Of a stretch of 64,000 nucleotides of DNA, positions 1 through 8,485 are shown in pieces; position 1 is the stretch's first letter, and each line of letters begins with the position of its first letter. This stretch comes from JADLHS01 sp044225555 (lineage in GTDB: Bacteria; Verrucomicrobiota; Verrucomicrobiia; Limisphaerales; JADLHS01). The stretch spans positions 1 through 64,000 of the forward strand of contig JBGAIM010000011.1 of the NCBI GenBank assembly GCA_044225555.1, given 5' to 3'. The notes beneath the pieces are model-generated. The model had not been told where the DNA came from. It saw only the letters and a list, made by a program, of their open reading frames with translations, and ran no database searches. The translations under genes and the position numbers were made by a program.

Positions 1-2
1 CG

Positions 3-128
3 ACCCCGCCCGTCGGCACGTACTGGGTCGGCTGGTATGATGGTATCGACGAGTCGCCATTGCTCGTTGCTCAGATCCATCCACCCACATTGTACGTTAT
101 CGATAAAAGTACAAGAACATATTTATGA
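3..128 (+). CDS. 3' end of an unidentified gene (partial)
   Basis: A plus-strand reading frame is open from the left edge and stops at TGA 126-128. Its 41 codons read like real protein, with an aromatic/Gly-rich stretch (GTYWVGWYDG), faintly like the core strand of a pre-peptidase C-terminal domain. No start is in the window and no family can be named. An overlapping frame at 37-276 looks less protein-like. The gene converges on the minus-strand operon that ends at 280. Confidence 0.3.
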   Translation, partial: TPPVGTYWVGWYDGIDESPLLVAQIHPPTLYVIDKSTRTYL

Positions 129-227
129 GATGGCTTCTAGCACTCTCCAACTCACAAATGGCGGTTACATGACAAACTCGTTACAACTGACCAACATCTT
201 CGACTCTATCGCTGGCGGCGTAAGAAG

Positions 228-260
228 CAAAAACGGGGGGATCGTTGCCGATTCCCCCGC
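228..260 (-). terminator. Rho-independent terminator of the TonB/receptor operon
   Basis: Read on the minus strand, a stem CGGGGGAATC/GATCCCCCCG (234-259, loop GGCAAC) is followed by a T run (228-233). It lies 20 nt after the stop of the 576-residue secreted protein, so it should end the minus-strand operon. Confidence 0.8.
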
Positions 261-279
261 TGTGTTAGGCCAGTGAAAC

Positions 280-2010
280 TCAGTTAGCTTTCACTTGGAA
301 ATAATTCGCGTCCGTGGTCGGAACGGTGAACGTCAGAATGCCTCCCGTGCCGGTTTGCGGATTGGCCGGCGTCACACCCGTCGCTGTGCCCCAGCTTAGC
401 GGGTTGAGCGCCACAGTAGATTCCAACGTGTAGGTGTAGCCCACCTCTGAGCTACAACTGATAGCCACATTGGCGCCGACCAGCGAGATGGTGAGTGTCG
501 CTGGATTCGGAGCCGGTACCGTTGGCGTCATGTTGGGCAATCTTGGATTGCTGCCGCCCGCGCCACCGACAATCCCATATTCGCTCAAGGCAGTCCAATC
601 AGAGGCCCAGTTACCACGACCAGAACCAAATGCTCCCTGCTGGCTTACCTGAGTCAGGCCAGCCGGGGTAGTTGCGTAGTCGCTGAGGGCCGGACTGCCG
701 GCTTGAGGGCGGGGATCGAGGAACGCACCGAAGTTCGTCCGGCTGATGCTCGTCAGCCGCGGATTGACGATCTGATTGCTCAGGCTCAGGTCCGTCCAGT
801 AGTTCGTCGCCACCGTGCCCCGGCCCAGGTTCACCGCCGTGTTGCCGATGATCCCGTTCCCCGAGCCCGTCGTGAAGTCCCACCACAGCGTGTGGTGCAA
901 TTGCGCATACGCGCCCGTCACCGCCTGCGTCGCCGTAATGCCATTCTGGGTGTCCACCAGCACGCCGCGGCCATTGAAGTCCGTGAAGATCGCATTGTAA
1001 ATCTTCGGTCCCACCCACGGCCGCAACGCCATCGCCGCATTCTCGCCCCCGTTGGGGGCCGTCGTATCCAACGCGCCCGCACCAATCATTGTCAGGTTAT
1101 ACACCTTGAAGTCCGCTGCGGGCGTCCGTTGTGTCACTTGCGGCTGCTCGTTGACTTGATTGTTCAACTCCATCCCGTAGTTCCGCTTGTCCGGCGCTTG
1201 AATCCCAAACCAAAACTGGTTGGTCCCGCTGTAGCCCATGTCCGTGTCGAACATATCGTCGTCGTTGAACGCACTGACCAGATACTTCGTGTTCACCGTC
1301 CCACCGAAGAATTCAAAGCCGTCATCGGCCGCGCAGTACGCCTCGATGTACTCGACGGTCGTGCCCCGACCGACAGCCGCAAAGGACAGCCCGTTGAGTT
1401 CCTTGTTGGGGGCCAGCACCGTCCCGCCGTGCCGGATGGACACATACCGCAGCACGCCGGAATTGTCGTTGTCGTCCGTGCCGCCATAGCGGAAGACGTA
1501 TTCACCGTTCAGCGTGAAGTCCGGGTCCAATCCTTCAAAGGCTTCATACCGCGGGTTGGCCACATCCCCCGCGTTGTTGACCGCGCTGTTGATCACCGCG
1601 TTGCCAAGCAGCACCACCCCGCCCCACTTCCCGCGCGCGTTCGCTCCCCAGATCTCCATGTCACCGGGGTCGGAAGTGTCGTCCACGTCCGCCGTAAAAA
1701 TAATCGGGTGATGCGGCGTGCCTTCGGCGTAGATCTTGGCGCCACGGGTGATATAGAGCGCGCCGACGTTGGTCCCCTGGCCGCCGAGGTTGTGGCCTTT
1801 GATCACGGTACCGGCCTCAATGTTCAACACGGCATTGCTCATCACGAACACCCCGCCATTCAACACGTAGATGTTCGTCCGATACCAGGTGTTCGTGCCT
1901 GTCAACACCTGACTCGGCGTGACGGTATCTGCCTCCGCTACACCGACGGTCATCAAACCCGCGCAGGTCAGCGCCGGGCAGAAGTATTTTCGAAGGAATT
2001 CTCTCATCAT
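280..2010 (-). CDS. Secreted beta-helix-like protein linked to a TonB-dependent receptor
   Basis: The 576-residue product has a signal peptide (about residues 1-27, ending GVAEA). The body is rich in Gly, Asn, Thr and Asp, with repeated short strands and turns (for example VLNIEAGTVIKG), as in right-handed beta-helix or solenoid proteins. The last ~70 residues (YTLESTVALNPLSW ... YFQVKAN) match a C-terminal beta domain recurrent in verrucomicrobial secreted proteins and seen again at 21277-29013 and 63758-64000. The gene is last in the operon, directly after the TonB-dependent receptor, so it may be a surface partner that binds or presents the receptor's ligand (inference). No catalytic motif is recognised. 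A terminator follows. Confidence 0.75.
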   Translation of the reverse strand: MMREFLRKYFCPALTCAGLMTVGVAEADTVTPSQVLTGTNTWYRTNIYVLNGGVFVMSNAVLNIEAGTVIKGHNLGGQGTNVGALYITRGAKIYAEGTPHHPIIFTADVDDTSDPGDMEIWGANARGKWGGVVLLGNAVINSAVNNAGDVANPRYEAFEGLDPDFTLNGEYVFRYGGTDDNDNSGVLRYVSIRHGGTVLAPNKELNGLSFAAVGRGTTVEYIEAYCAADDGFEFFGGTVNTKYLVSAFNDDDMFDTDMGYSGTNQFWFGIQAPDKRNYGMELNNQVNEQPQVTQRTPAADFKVYNLTMIGAGALDTTAPNGGENAAMALRPWVGPKIYNAIFTDFNGRGVLVDTQNGITATQAVTGAYAQLHHTLWWDFTTGSGNGIIGNTAVNLGRGTVATNYWTDLSLSNQIVNPRLTSISRTNFGAFLDPRPQAGSPALSDYATTPAGLTQVSQQGAFGSGRGNWASDWTALSEYGIVGGAGGSNPRLPNMTPTVPAPNPATLTISLVGANVAISCSSEVGYTYTLESTVALNPLSWGTATGVTPANPQTGTGGILTFTVPTTDANYFQVKAN

Positions 2011-2142
2011 ATTCTTGGTTTGGTTTTCTTTAAGGTTTAATTGCGGCGCGATTTTGGGGGCGGGTTGTTACGATAAAAACTCGGCAAGGTAACAACACTG
2101 TGACTTTGCCCCGGGCAGATTCCGAGATGATGCTTCCGCGTC

Positions 2143-5100
2143 TTAGAATTCGGCGCTCAAACTCAGGCCGAATGTGCGACCACGGTTGTAAGACTGAAAG
2201 ACGTTCCCATCGGAGCTCGTGCCGTAGGTCGTGAGATAATCAGGATCCAGAAGATTGCGCACACTGAAACGGGCCGTCCAGTGCTTCAAGAATTTCTGGC
2301 TGATGGCGACATCCAAACTGGTCGCCGGATGTTCGTAGATGTCGGGGCCCCTCGTGGTCACCAACACCAGCCGCTCACCGGTGAGATTGGCGCCAATGGT
2401 AAAGGACGTCCCGGAGGTCGGGTGATCATAGTTCAAGTCCAGGTTGATGATATACGGGGACTGGCCGTAGAGCGGACGGGTGTCCGGCGTGTCGGGGTCG
2501 ACACTTTGTTTGGCAAGAAGTTCGACCCGGTTAAGGGTGGCGATTGATTTGATCAAAGTGATGTTAGCCCCCAGGGAAAGTCCTTTGAACTGCTCCGCCA
2601 CGAAATCAAGCGACTTACGCGCTTCAACTTCCACGCCCATGATCGTGGCCGGTTTGTTTACACGGTTGAACGGTTCGACCAGTTCATCATCTGCGGACAC
2701 ACTCCCGAACTCGATCGGGTCCGTGACTTCTTTGTAGAAGAAGCCGGTGCTGAGAATATCTCCAGAATTCGGATACCATTCCAGACGCGCATCATAACTG
2801 GTCATGGAGATCATCGTCAGGTTGGGATTACCGCGGACCACGACGCCCCAATCGGATTCATAGCTGTCATAAGGGGACAGTTCACGAAGGCTGGGGCGCG
2901 CCAGAGTTTGACCATAACCCAGGCGTAAATTCAGGTTGGTCCACAGGGTGATGACGGCGCTGACGGCAGGAAGAACGTCGGTCTGATCAATGTTCGCCAA
3001 GCCGTACTGGCCGGCGTCCAATTTCTCCACTGTGCTCTCCATGCGCACCCCGCCAATTAACCGAAACCACGGCAGCACTCCAAAATCTCCCATGAGATAA
3101 ACTGCATTAACATCGAGTGAGGCTGTGTAGGGGTGCGCGAAGGTGTCCCGGACGTATCTGGTAAATGTGTAGTTGGTACGCCCGACGCCAGCCGGAGTAT
3201 TCCCCACGTAGGTGGCAACGTATTGAAGATACGCCGGATTATTCAGGTAGGAATTGGGATTGTTGGGATCGAAGCCACTGGATAAATCATACGCGAAATA
3301 CTGTTCCTGAAAATCGCGGTCGGTGTTGCTGCTGAAATAACCCGTTTTGAGCTTGCTGTCTCCCTTCATAAAGGAGAGCGGCAACGTCCAATCCAGTCGG
3401 TAATTCAAACTCTTCTCTTCGATTTCACGCCAGTATCGCGCCGGATATTGGGGATACGGCGTCGAAGCGTCACCGAACGAAGCCTGACCATTACTCGGAT
3501 CCACAAAATAATTCATGAACCGTTGATCCGGCTCGTTCTGGGTCGTGTCCGCCAACCCCACCCCCCAATCCACTTTTGAATCCGCCAGGAAGGGCAACTC
3601 GTGATGACCGTGCAGTTGGTAGTTATAGATCTCGCGGCCGGTGTAACGGACGGCCCAGCGTTCCAGGCTTTGATCCGAGCCTTCGGTGAATGGATAGGTT
3701 CCGTGGCGCGCCTCCTGATCCGTGCTGTTCGCCAGCATGAAATTAAAACCGAATTGCGCGTATTCGCCGAGGTCGTAACCGAGGTTGACGTTCGCGCCGT
3801 AATCCGTGACGACGTTGCCGCGGTCTTCAGTTCCCAGCCGGTTGGGACTGCCGTTGTAGTTGTAACGGTTCACGGTGCCATCTTCGATCATCCGAAAAGC
3901 CCGGTTGTAGTTGAGGCCGCCAAACATTCCAAAGTTGTTTCCAAACAATGGCACCGTTCCCCCGGCCGATGCACCGAAACTCGAATTCAGAGGCGAACTC
4001 TTGGACACGCCGGCAAAATCCGCCGTCCCCAATTCCTGGAGCAAACCCGCGGCGGCGTCTGCCTGCTGCCGGCGCGCCGTGGCGGTGGCCGCTGTTTCCC
4101 GGGTGCCGGCTGGCCCAGGTCTCGTTGGTGCTGCGGTCAAACCAAACAAGTCCGGGTTCAACGGTTGCGGAGGCGAGGGAATCGCAAACATCGCCATTGA
4201 GGTTTGCGGGGCGGCCAAAAAGTTCTTCTTCAAATTGGAATTCTCATTGTAAGACGTGCCAAAGCTCGCCTTGACGAACGGCTTTTCCGGAAAGGACTTC
4301 GTTACGATATCAATCATGCCGCCTCCGGTGCCGCCGGGTTGATCGGGCGTGAAGGTCTTGGTAACATTGATCCGGTCAATCATCGCGGCGGGAAACAAAT
4401 CCAGTTGGGGTGACGTCCGGTAGGGATCCGCGCTCGGGACTTCCAAACCATTGAGCAGCGTGCGCGTGTAACGATCGGCGAGACCGCGCACCACCACATA
4501 TTTCCCGCCGACCACGGAGACTCCCGTCACCTTCGCCATAATTGCTCCCGCGTCGCTGGCCCCGAGTTTTGAGAATTGTTCGGAGCCAATGGCATCCATC
4601 AGCGAACTGGCCTGTTGGCGTTCAAAGATGATCTGCTCGGTTTGCTGCGTGAATTCTTCGGCGGTAACCTCGTACTCCTCCATGTCGTGAAACTCGGGGC
4701 GCAGGTTGCCATTCACCGTGGTGCTCTGTCCGGGCAACACGCGCACATCCGTCACCACAGCGGAGGCAAAGCCGGACTTGGAAAAACGCAATACCTGATC
4801 GCCCGCCGGCACGTTCTTCAACTCGAATCGGCCGCTGGCATCCGTCTGGGTCGCGAGGGTGGTGCCCCGCAAGGTCACCGCCACCGAGGACAATGGCGAG
4901 CCATCCCACGTACTCAGCACCACACCGGTTACCGTGCCGACGTTGTCCTGAGCAAGAGCACCGAAGCAGAGGGCTAGAAACAACACGCTGCCCAAACCGC
5001 CCTGCCACAACCAGCGCCTGGCAACAGAGGCAAAGATTTTGGACGGCGTCGGGAAGCGAAGCGTCACGCCGCTTTGGCTGCGAGGGTTCGCATCCGAAAA

Positions 5101-5220
5101 GAAATGTCGCGGCTGCACCCTGCTCCTGCAGTCCAAAGCCCGCCGGGCGCGCGGTTCAAACTGCCGAACCATGAGGTTCGACTGTGGACTCTGGGCTGTG
5201 GAGTTGAAATGGTCTCCCAT
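2143..5220 (-). CDS. TonB-dependent receptor with carboxypeptidase-regulatory-like domain
   Basis: This outer-membrane active transporter is energised by the TonB complex encoded upstream. In order: a signal peptide (about residues 68-90, ending FGALA), a CarboxypepD_reg-like beta domain (about 95-175, TVTGVVLSTWDG ... GRFELKNVPAG), a putative TonB box (EEYEVTA), a plug domain (about 195-310, with VVVRGLADRY and GGTGGGMIDIVTK), and a 22-strand-type barrel ending in a terminal Phe (LSLSAEF). The ligand is unknown; Pho-box-like repeats before the operon suggest a phosphorus compound (inference). The ORF carries ~65 residues ahead of the signal peptide. That part overlaps a repeat-like palindrome, so the true start may be downstream, for example GTG at 5067. 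Confidence 0.9.
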   Translation of the reverse strand: MGDHFNSTAQSPQSNLMVRQFEPRARRALDCRSRVQPRHFFSDANPRSQSGVTLRFPTPSKIFASVARRWLWQGGLGSVLFLALCFGALAQDNVGTVTGVVLSTWDGSPLSSVAVTLRGTTLATQTDASGRFELKNVPAGDQVLRFSKSGFASAVVTDVRVLPGQSTTVNGNLRPEFHDMEEYEVTAEEFTQQTEQIIFERQQASSLMDAIGSEQFSKLGASDAGAIMAKVTGVSVVGGKYVVVRGLADRYTRTLLNGLEVPSADPYRTSPQLDLFPAAMIDRINVTKTFTPDQPGGTGGGMIDIVTKSFPEKPFVKASFGTSYNENSNLKKNFLAAPQTSMAMFAIPSPPQPLNPDLFGLTAAPTRPGPAGTRETAATATARRQQADAAAGLLQELGTADFAGVSKSSPLNSSFGASAGGTVPLFGNNFGMFGGLNYNRAFRMIEDGTVNRYNYNGSPNRLGTEDRGNVVTDYGANVNLGYDLGEYAQFGFNFMLANSTDQEARHGTYPFTEGSDQSLERWAVRYTGREIYNYQLHGHHELPFLADSKVDWGVGLADTTQNEPDQRFMNYFVDPSNGQASFGDASTPYPQYPARYWREIEEKSLNYRLDWTLPLSFMKGDSKLKTGYFSSNTDRDFQEQYFAYDLSSGFDPNNPNSYLNNPAYLQYVATYVGNTPAGVGRTNYTFTRYVRDTFAHPYTASLDVNAVYLMGDFGVLPWFRLIGGVRMESTVEKLDAGQYGLANIDQTDVLPAVSAVITLWTNLNLRLGYGQTLARPSLRELSPYDSYESDWGVVVRGNPNLTMISMTSYDARLEWYPNSGDILSTGFFYKEVTDPIEFGSVSADDELVEPFNRVNKPATIMGVEVEARKSLDFVAEQFKGLSLGANITLIKSIATLNRVELLAKQSVDPDTPDTRPLYGQSPYIINLDLNYDHPTSGTSFTIGANLTGERLVLVTTRGPDIYEHPATSLDVAISQKFLKHWTARFSVRNLLDPDYLTTYGTSSDGNVFQSYNRGRTFGLSLSAEF
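5041..5150. repeat. Imperfect palindromic repeat inside the receptor's 5' ORF extension
   Basis: On the minus strand the segment begins GCTTTGGACTGCAGG and ends GACGCCGTCCAAAA. The ends are imperfect inverted copies of TTTGGAC-GC, and the interior is rich in GC palindromes. It resembles dispersed non-coding repeats of this group more than coding sequence (recollection, not searched). It makes the receptor's annotated N-terminus doubtful. Confidence 0.4.
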
Positions 5221-5252
5221 GGAGCGTGAGAAGTTGAGAACTGTTCAGCCGC

Positions 5253-6674
5253 TCAGGGGCGACCCGCCTTGGCAAGCTGGTCCACCTTTTCGAGATAGCG
5301 TTGCACGTTGTCGCGCGGCTTGACCTTCTGCGCCTTGCGCAACAGTTCGGCGGCCGACGCGTACTTCTGCGATTGCACGAGCAATTGTGCGTGCTTCACA
5401 AACGCATCGGCCTCGAACCCTTCAATGCCCGACGCCGTCTGGTAGCGGAACTCCGCCTTTTCCTTCTGGCCGCTCTTGGCGTAGAAATCTCCCGCCAACA
5501 ACAACGCCTCGGCATCCAACGGGTCTTTCTGAATCACCTGCTCCAAGGTTTCAATCGCCTTATCCCCATTGCCGGTGGACATCGCGACCTTTGATTCCAG
5601 TTTGAGAAGTTTCAATTCCTCCGCCGATGTGAGATTGCCTCCACTGGTGTGAATCTTGGCGAACAAGGTCCGCGCTTCGTCCCACGCACCGCGGCTGACG
5701 AGAATTTGCGCCGGGCGCAGCGCCTTGGAGATATTCTGCCCACCATCTTTGTCCACCGCCTCAAGGTAGGCGGACAAAGCGAGGTCGCGGGAATCCTGCG
5801 CCATATAAAGATCGCCCAGCATGAAAAGGTTCTGCGGTGTCGCTTTGCCCAGTCTCCGCAGCGTCTCGAAGCAGATGGCCGCCTTGGCCGGCTGTTCCTT
5901 CTGGATGTAAATGTTCGCCTGCAACGACCACAAGTTGTCCCGCTCGGGAAACTGCGTGATCAGTTCATCAATCAGGGCCAGCGCGTAATCGTAATTGGCC
6001 GCCGCCACGGAGCACTTCACCAGTCCCAGTCTGAAGTCCACGTTCTCCGGCTCGAAGATCAGCGCCTGGCGATACGCACCCTCGGCGGAAACCGGTCGGC
6101 CCTGGTTCATGTAGGCGAACCCGAGCAGGCCGAAAACTTTTCCGTCGCCACCACCCAGCACGATGGTGCGAGTCAGAGGTTTGATCGCCGCCGCATACTT
6201 GCCATCGCGCACCAGCGCGAACGCGAGATTCTTCTGCGCCCGGCGATAATCGGGAAACTTGGCGAGCGCCGCCTCGAAATGCTTCACGGCGTTCGTCAGA
6301 TCTTCGTTTTGGAAATAGACATTGCCGAGGGTGAAATCGAAAACCGCACTGGCATTCGGTTTTGCAAGCGACTGTAGTTCCGTCAATGCTTTCTTCTGGT
6401 CGTCGCGCAGCAAGGGAACAATCTTGTCGCGATAGATGGCCTGCTCCTCCGGCGTCAGACGCGGCTCGACATCGGAGGCAAACCCGTAGCTGCCGATCAG
6501 TCGCCGCGTGAAATCAGGATCGTTCCAGATGCTCGCGAGTTCATGGTCGACAGGCATCGGCGCGAAAGAATTGGTCGCGGCGGAGGATTCCGTCAGCTTG
6601 GCCGCACTGGCAGTCATGATGACTCCGTGCGCCAAACCCAACACCATCAGGCCTCGCTTTAAGTTCAGGTTCAT
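5253..6674 (-). CDS. Secreted/periplasmic TPR protein of the TonB2 system
   Basis: The 473-residue product starts at ATG 6674 (MNLNLKRGLMV), which gives a clean signal peptide ending TASA; a longer in-frame ORF reaches 6791 but would overlap tonB. Tandem tetratricopeptide repeats cover about residues 110-460 (for example FDFTLGNVYFQNEDLTNAVKHF). In Vibrio/Shewanella TonB2 clusters a TPR protein follows tonB2 and is thought to help assembly or function of the complex in the periplasm. Here it starts 30 nt after the tonB stop and is followed 32 nt later by the receptor. Confidence 0.85.
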   Translation of the reverse strand: MNLNLKRGLMVLGLAHGVIMTASAAKLTESSAATNSFAPMPVDHELASIWNDPDFTRRLIGSYGFASDVEPRLTPEEQAIYRDKIVPLLRDDQKKALTELQSLAKPNASAVFDFTLGNVYFQNEDLTNAVKHFEAALAKFPDYRRAQKNLAFALVRDGKYAAAIKPLTRTIVLGGGDGKVFGLLGFAYMNQGRPVSAEGAYRQALIFEPENVDFRLGLVKCSVAAANYDYALALIDELITQFPERDNLWSLQANIYIQKEQPAKAAICFETLRRLGKATPQNLFMLGDLYMAQDSRDLALSAYLEAVDKDGGQNISKALRPAQILVSRGAWDEARTLFAKIHTSGGNLTSAEELKLLKLESKVAMSTGNGDKAIETLEQVIQKDPLDAEALLLAGDFYAKSGQKEKAEFRYQTASGIEGFEADAFVKHAQLLVQSQKYASAAELLRKAQKVKPRDNVQRYLEKVDQLAKAGRP

Positions 6675-6703
6675 AATCTTCAAATTGAAATTGTGCCGTC
6701 GCC

Positions 6704-7366
6704 TTAGCCCGAGCTGACCCGGAACCGCATCGGCACGCGGATGTAGGTGCGCACGGGTTGACCGTCTTTCTGCCCGGGGCTGAACCGCCATTTGCGGATG
6801 GCGTCGAGCGCGGGCTTTTCAAATTCCGGGCGAGATGAATTCTCCACCCGCGGATCTTCCACATGACCGCCTTCGTCCAGGATGAACACCAGTGTGACCA
6901 AACCCTCCACCTTTGCCTTGCGCAGTTCGGGCGGATAAGTCGGTGCGACCTACGAAACCGGTTCGGGCCGCTTTTGCAAATCCGCCACGTCGAAGGCTTC
7001 GTCCTTCACCGCCTCGGCGGCGGTCAGCGAACGAATTTCGCCGAAGCCCGCGAGCGCTCCGCCGGACCCCATCGCCACTTCGAGGTCCGCGCTCAGGGGA
7101 ATCTGTTGCGGCGTCTCGGCGAGTTGCGGTTCAGCCGGTGCCTCGGGAGGTTTTTCCGAGTCGGGCGGCGGCGGAGGCGGTTCATCCTGCACCGGGGGCG
7201 GCAGGTCCACGGTGCCGGCTTTGCGCAACTCCAGCGTGCGCTGCGGATTCGCCACTCGATGCGCAAAGGGGATGAAACCGAACAGCAGCGCCGTGAACCC
7301 AACAGAGAAAATGATCGCCACGGGCAGGTGGGCGAATTTGCTTTCGTTCTGATAAACCTTTCGCAT
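6704..7366 (-). pseudogene. tonB: tonB2-like energy transducer split by one in-frame TAG
   Basis: TonB couples the inner-membrane proton motive force to outer-membrane receptors. The first part (138 codons, 7366-6950) has an inner-membrane anchor (HLPVAIIFSVGFTALLFG) and a Pro-rich spacer (VQDEPPPPPPDSEKPPEAP). A TAG at 6952-6950 stops translation after ...KRPEPVS. The same frame then continues without a shift as VAPTYPPELRKAKVEG ... through a complete TonB C-terminal domain (VTLVFILDEGG, FEKPALDAIRKWRFSPG) to the stop at 6704. All other genes of the system are intact. The likely ancestral codon is CAG (one C to T change), but sequencing error or amber readthrough is possible. As written, the product would lack the receptor-contacting domain. 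Confidence 0.85.
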
Positions 7367-7388
7367 CGCGCGTGTCGGTGCGGAAAGC

Positions 7389-7793
7389 TCAACCTTTGTC
7401 CGTTGCCAGGCTCACGTCCTTGGCCCCGCCCAGTTTGGCTTCATCAATCACGCGGACCACCACGCCGGAGCGGGCATTTTCGTCGGCCTGAATCACGACG
7501 GGCAAAGCCTCCTTGCCACACAACCGCTTGACCGTCGGACGCACGCCGCCCAGGCCGATTTCCTTGCCGCCGTAAGCCACCTTGCCGTCGGGCGTGACCG
7601 CGAAGATGATGCTGTTCTTCTCCGTCTGACGCGCGCTCGCCGCCTGCGGTTTGTCCACCTTGATCCCCGGCTCTTCGATGAAGCTCGTCGTCGAGATGAA
7701 GAAGATCAGGAGGAACATGATGATATCAATGAGCGGAATCAGATTCAGCTCAATCGGCTCCTCCGGCTCGGCGAGTGTGCGGCGAAATCTCAT
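7389..7793 (-). CDS. exbD: ExbD2/TolR-type proton-channel subunit
   Basis: The 134-residue ExbD family protein has a short cytoplasmic N-terminus, one membrane helix with the conserved proton-pathway Asp (NLIPLIDIIMFLLIFF) and a periplasmic domain ending KDVSLATDKG. It works with ExbB to power TonB. Its start overlaps the exbB stop by 4 nt (ATGA), indicating translational coupling, and tonB begins 22 nt downstream. Confidence 0.93.
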   Translation of the reverse strand: MRFRRTLAEPEEPIELNLIPLIDIIMFLLIFFISTTSFIEEPGIKVDKPQAASARQTEKNSIIFAVTPDGKVAYGGKEIGLGGVRPTVKRLCGKEALPVVIQADENARSGVVVRVIDEAKLGGAKDVSLATDKG

Positions 7794-8464
7794 GCGGGAA
7801 CGACTTCAGTTTGGATCGGCGCGGCCTCGACCACTTTGCCACCCTTCCGAACGAACATGCGGGTCATGCCGCGGAATTCCGGACGGAAGTGTCGCAGCGT
7901 TATGCCTTCGAGGCGGGCGAGGAACGCGACGTATTCATTGCGCCAGCGCTTGGCCACGTTGGCCATGATCAACCCGGGAATGGCCACCATCATGCCAGTC
8001 TGCGTGCAGACCAGCGCCTCGCTGATGCCCTTGGCGATGATCTCGGAAGTGGAACTGCCACCGACGCCAATCGCTTTGAACGTGAGCAACATTCCCAACA
8101 CCGTGCCCAGCAATCCGAACAACGGCGCCGAGATTACCAGCACGTTGAGGAACGCGATGCGTCGGTCCAAGTCGGAAACCTTGGAAGCCTCGACCTCGCG
8201 AAAGCGGCCTTCGATGTCCTTGATGGATTTGATTTCGTCCTGCGTGTAGCGAATCAGTTCGCGGCAATGTTTCGGCGCGCGATCCGGTAAGGCCACCCAG
8301 TTGCGCAGGTCCACGTCGGTCGCCTTGGTCAAGCCACGGTGATACGCTGCCATGAGGAGATGCGCCGCGGTCGCGTAGGTAATCGCCGCCAGCAACGCCA
8401 TCGCGATCATCACCCAGCCGCCGGTGGACCACGTGTGCCAGATCGTTTGGAGGAATTCATTCAT
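7790..8464 (-). CDS. exbB: ExbB2/MotA-TolQ-ExbB family proton-channel protein
   Basis: The 224-residue inner-membrane protein has three predicted helices: about residues 15-40, and the paired C-terminal helices APLFGLLGTVLGML and GMMVAIPGLIMANV. The latter hold the conserved LLGTVxGM and T-x-x-G-x-x-A-I-P signatures of the MotA/TolQ/ExbB family. It is the second, short ExbB-like gene of the cluster, the position of ExbB2 in Vibrio TonB2 systems, and overlaps exbD. Confidence 0.93.
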   Translation of the reverse strand: MNEFLQTIWHTWSTGGWVMIAMALLAAITYATAAHLLMAAYHRGLTKATDVDLRNWVALPDRAPKHCRELIRYTQDEIKSIKDIEGRFREVEASKVSDLDRRIAFLNVLVISAPLFGLLGTVLGMLLTFKAIGVGGSSTSEIIAKGISEALVCTQTGMMVAIPGLIMANVAKRWRNEYVAFLARLEGITLRHFRPEFRGMTRMFVRKGGKVVEAAPIQTEVVPA

Positions 8465-8485
8465 AGTTTTGTCGAGGTTGAGGTT

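Noticed and set aside
703..2040. 445-codon plus-strand ORF
   Set aside because: Antisense shadow of the secreted beta-helix-like gene, with Arg/Val/His composition and no motif.
7093..7392. 99-codon minus ORF overlapping tonB
   Set aside because: Arg/Pro-rich shadow frame of the TonB spacer.
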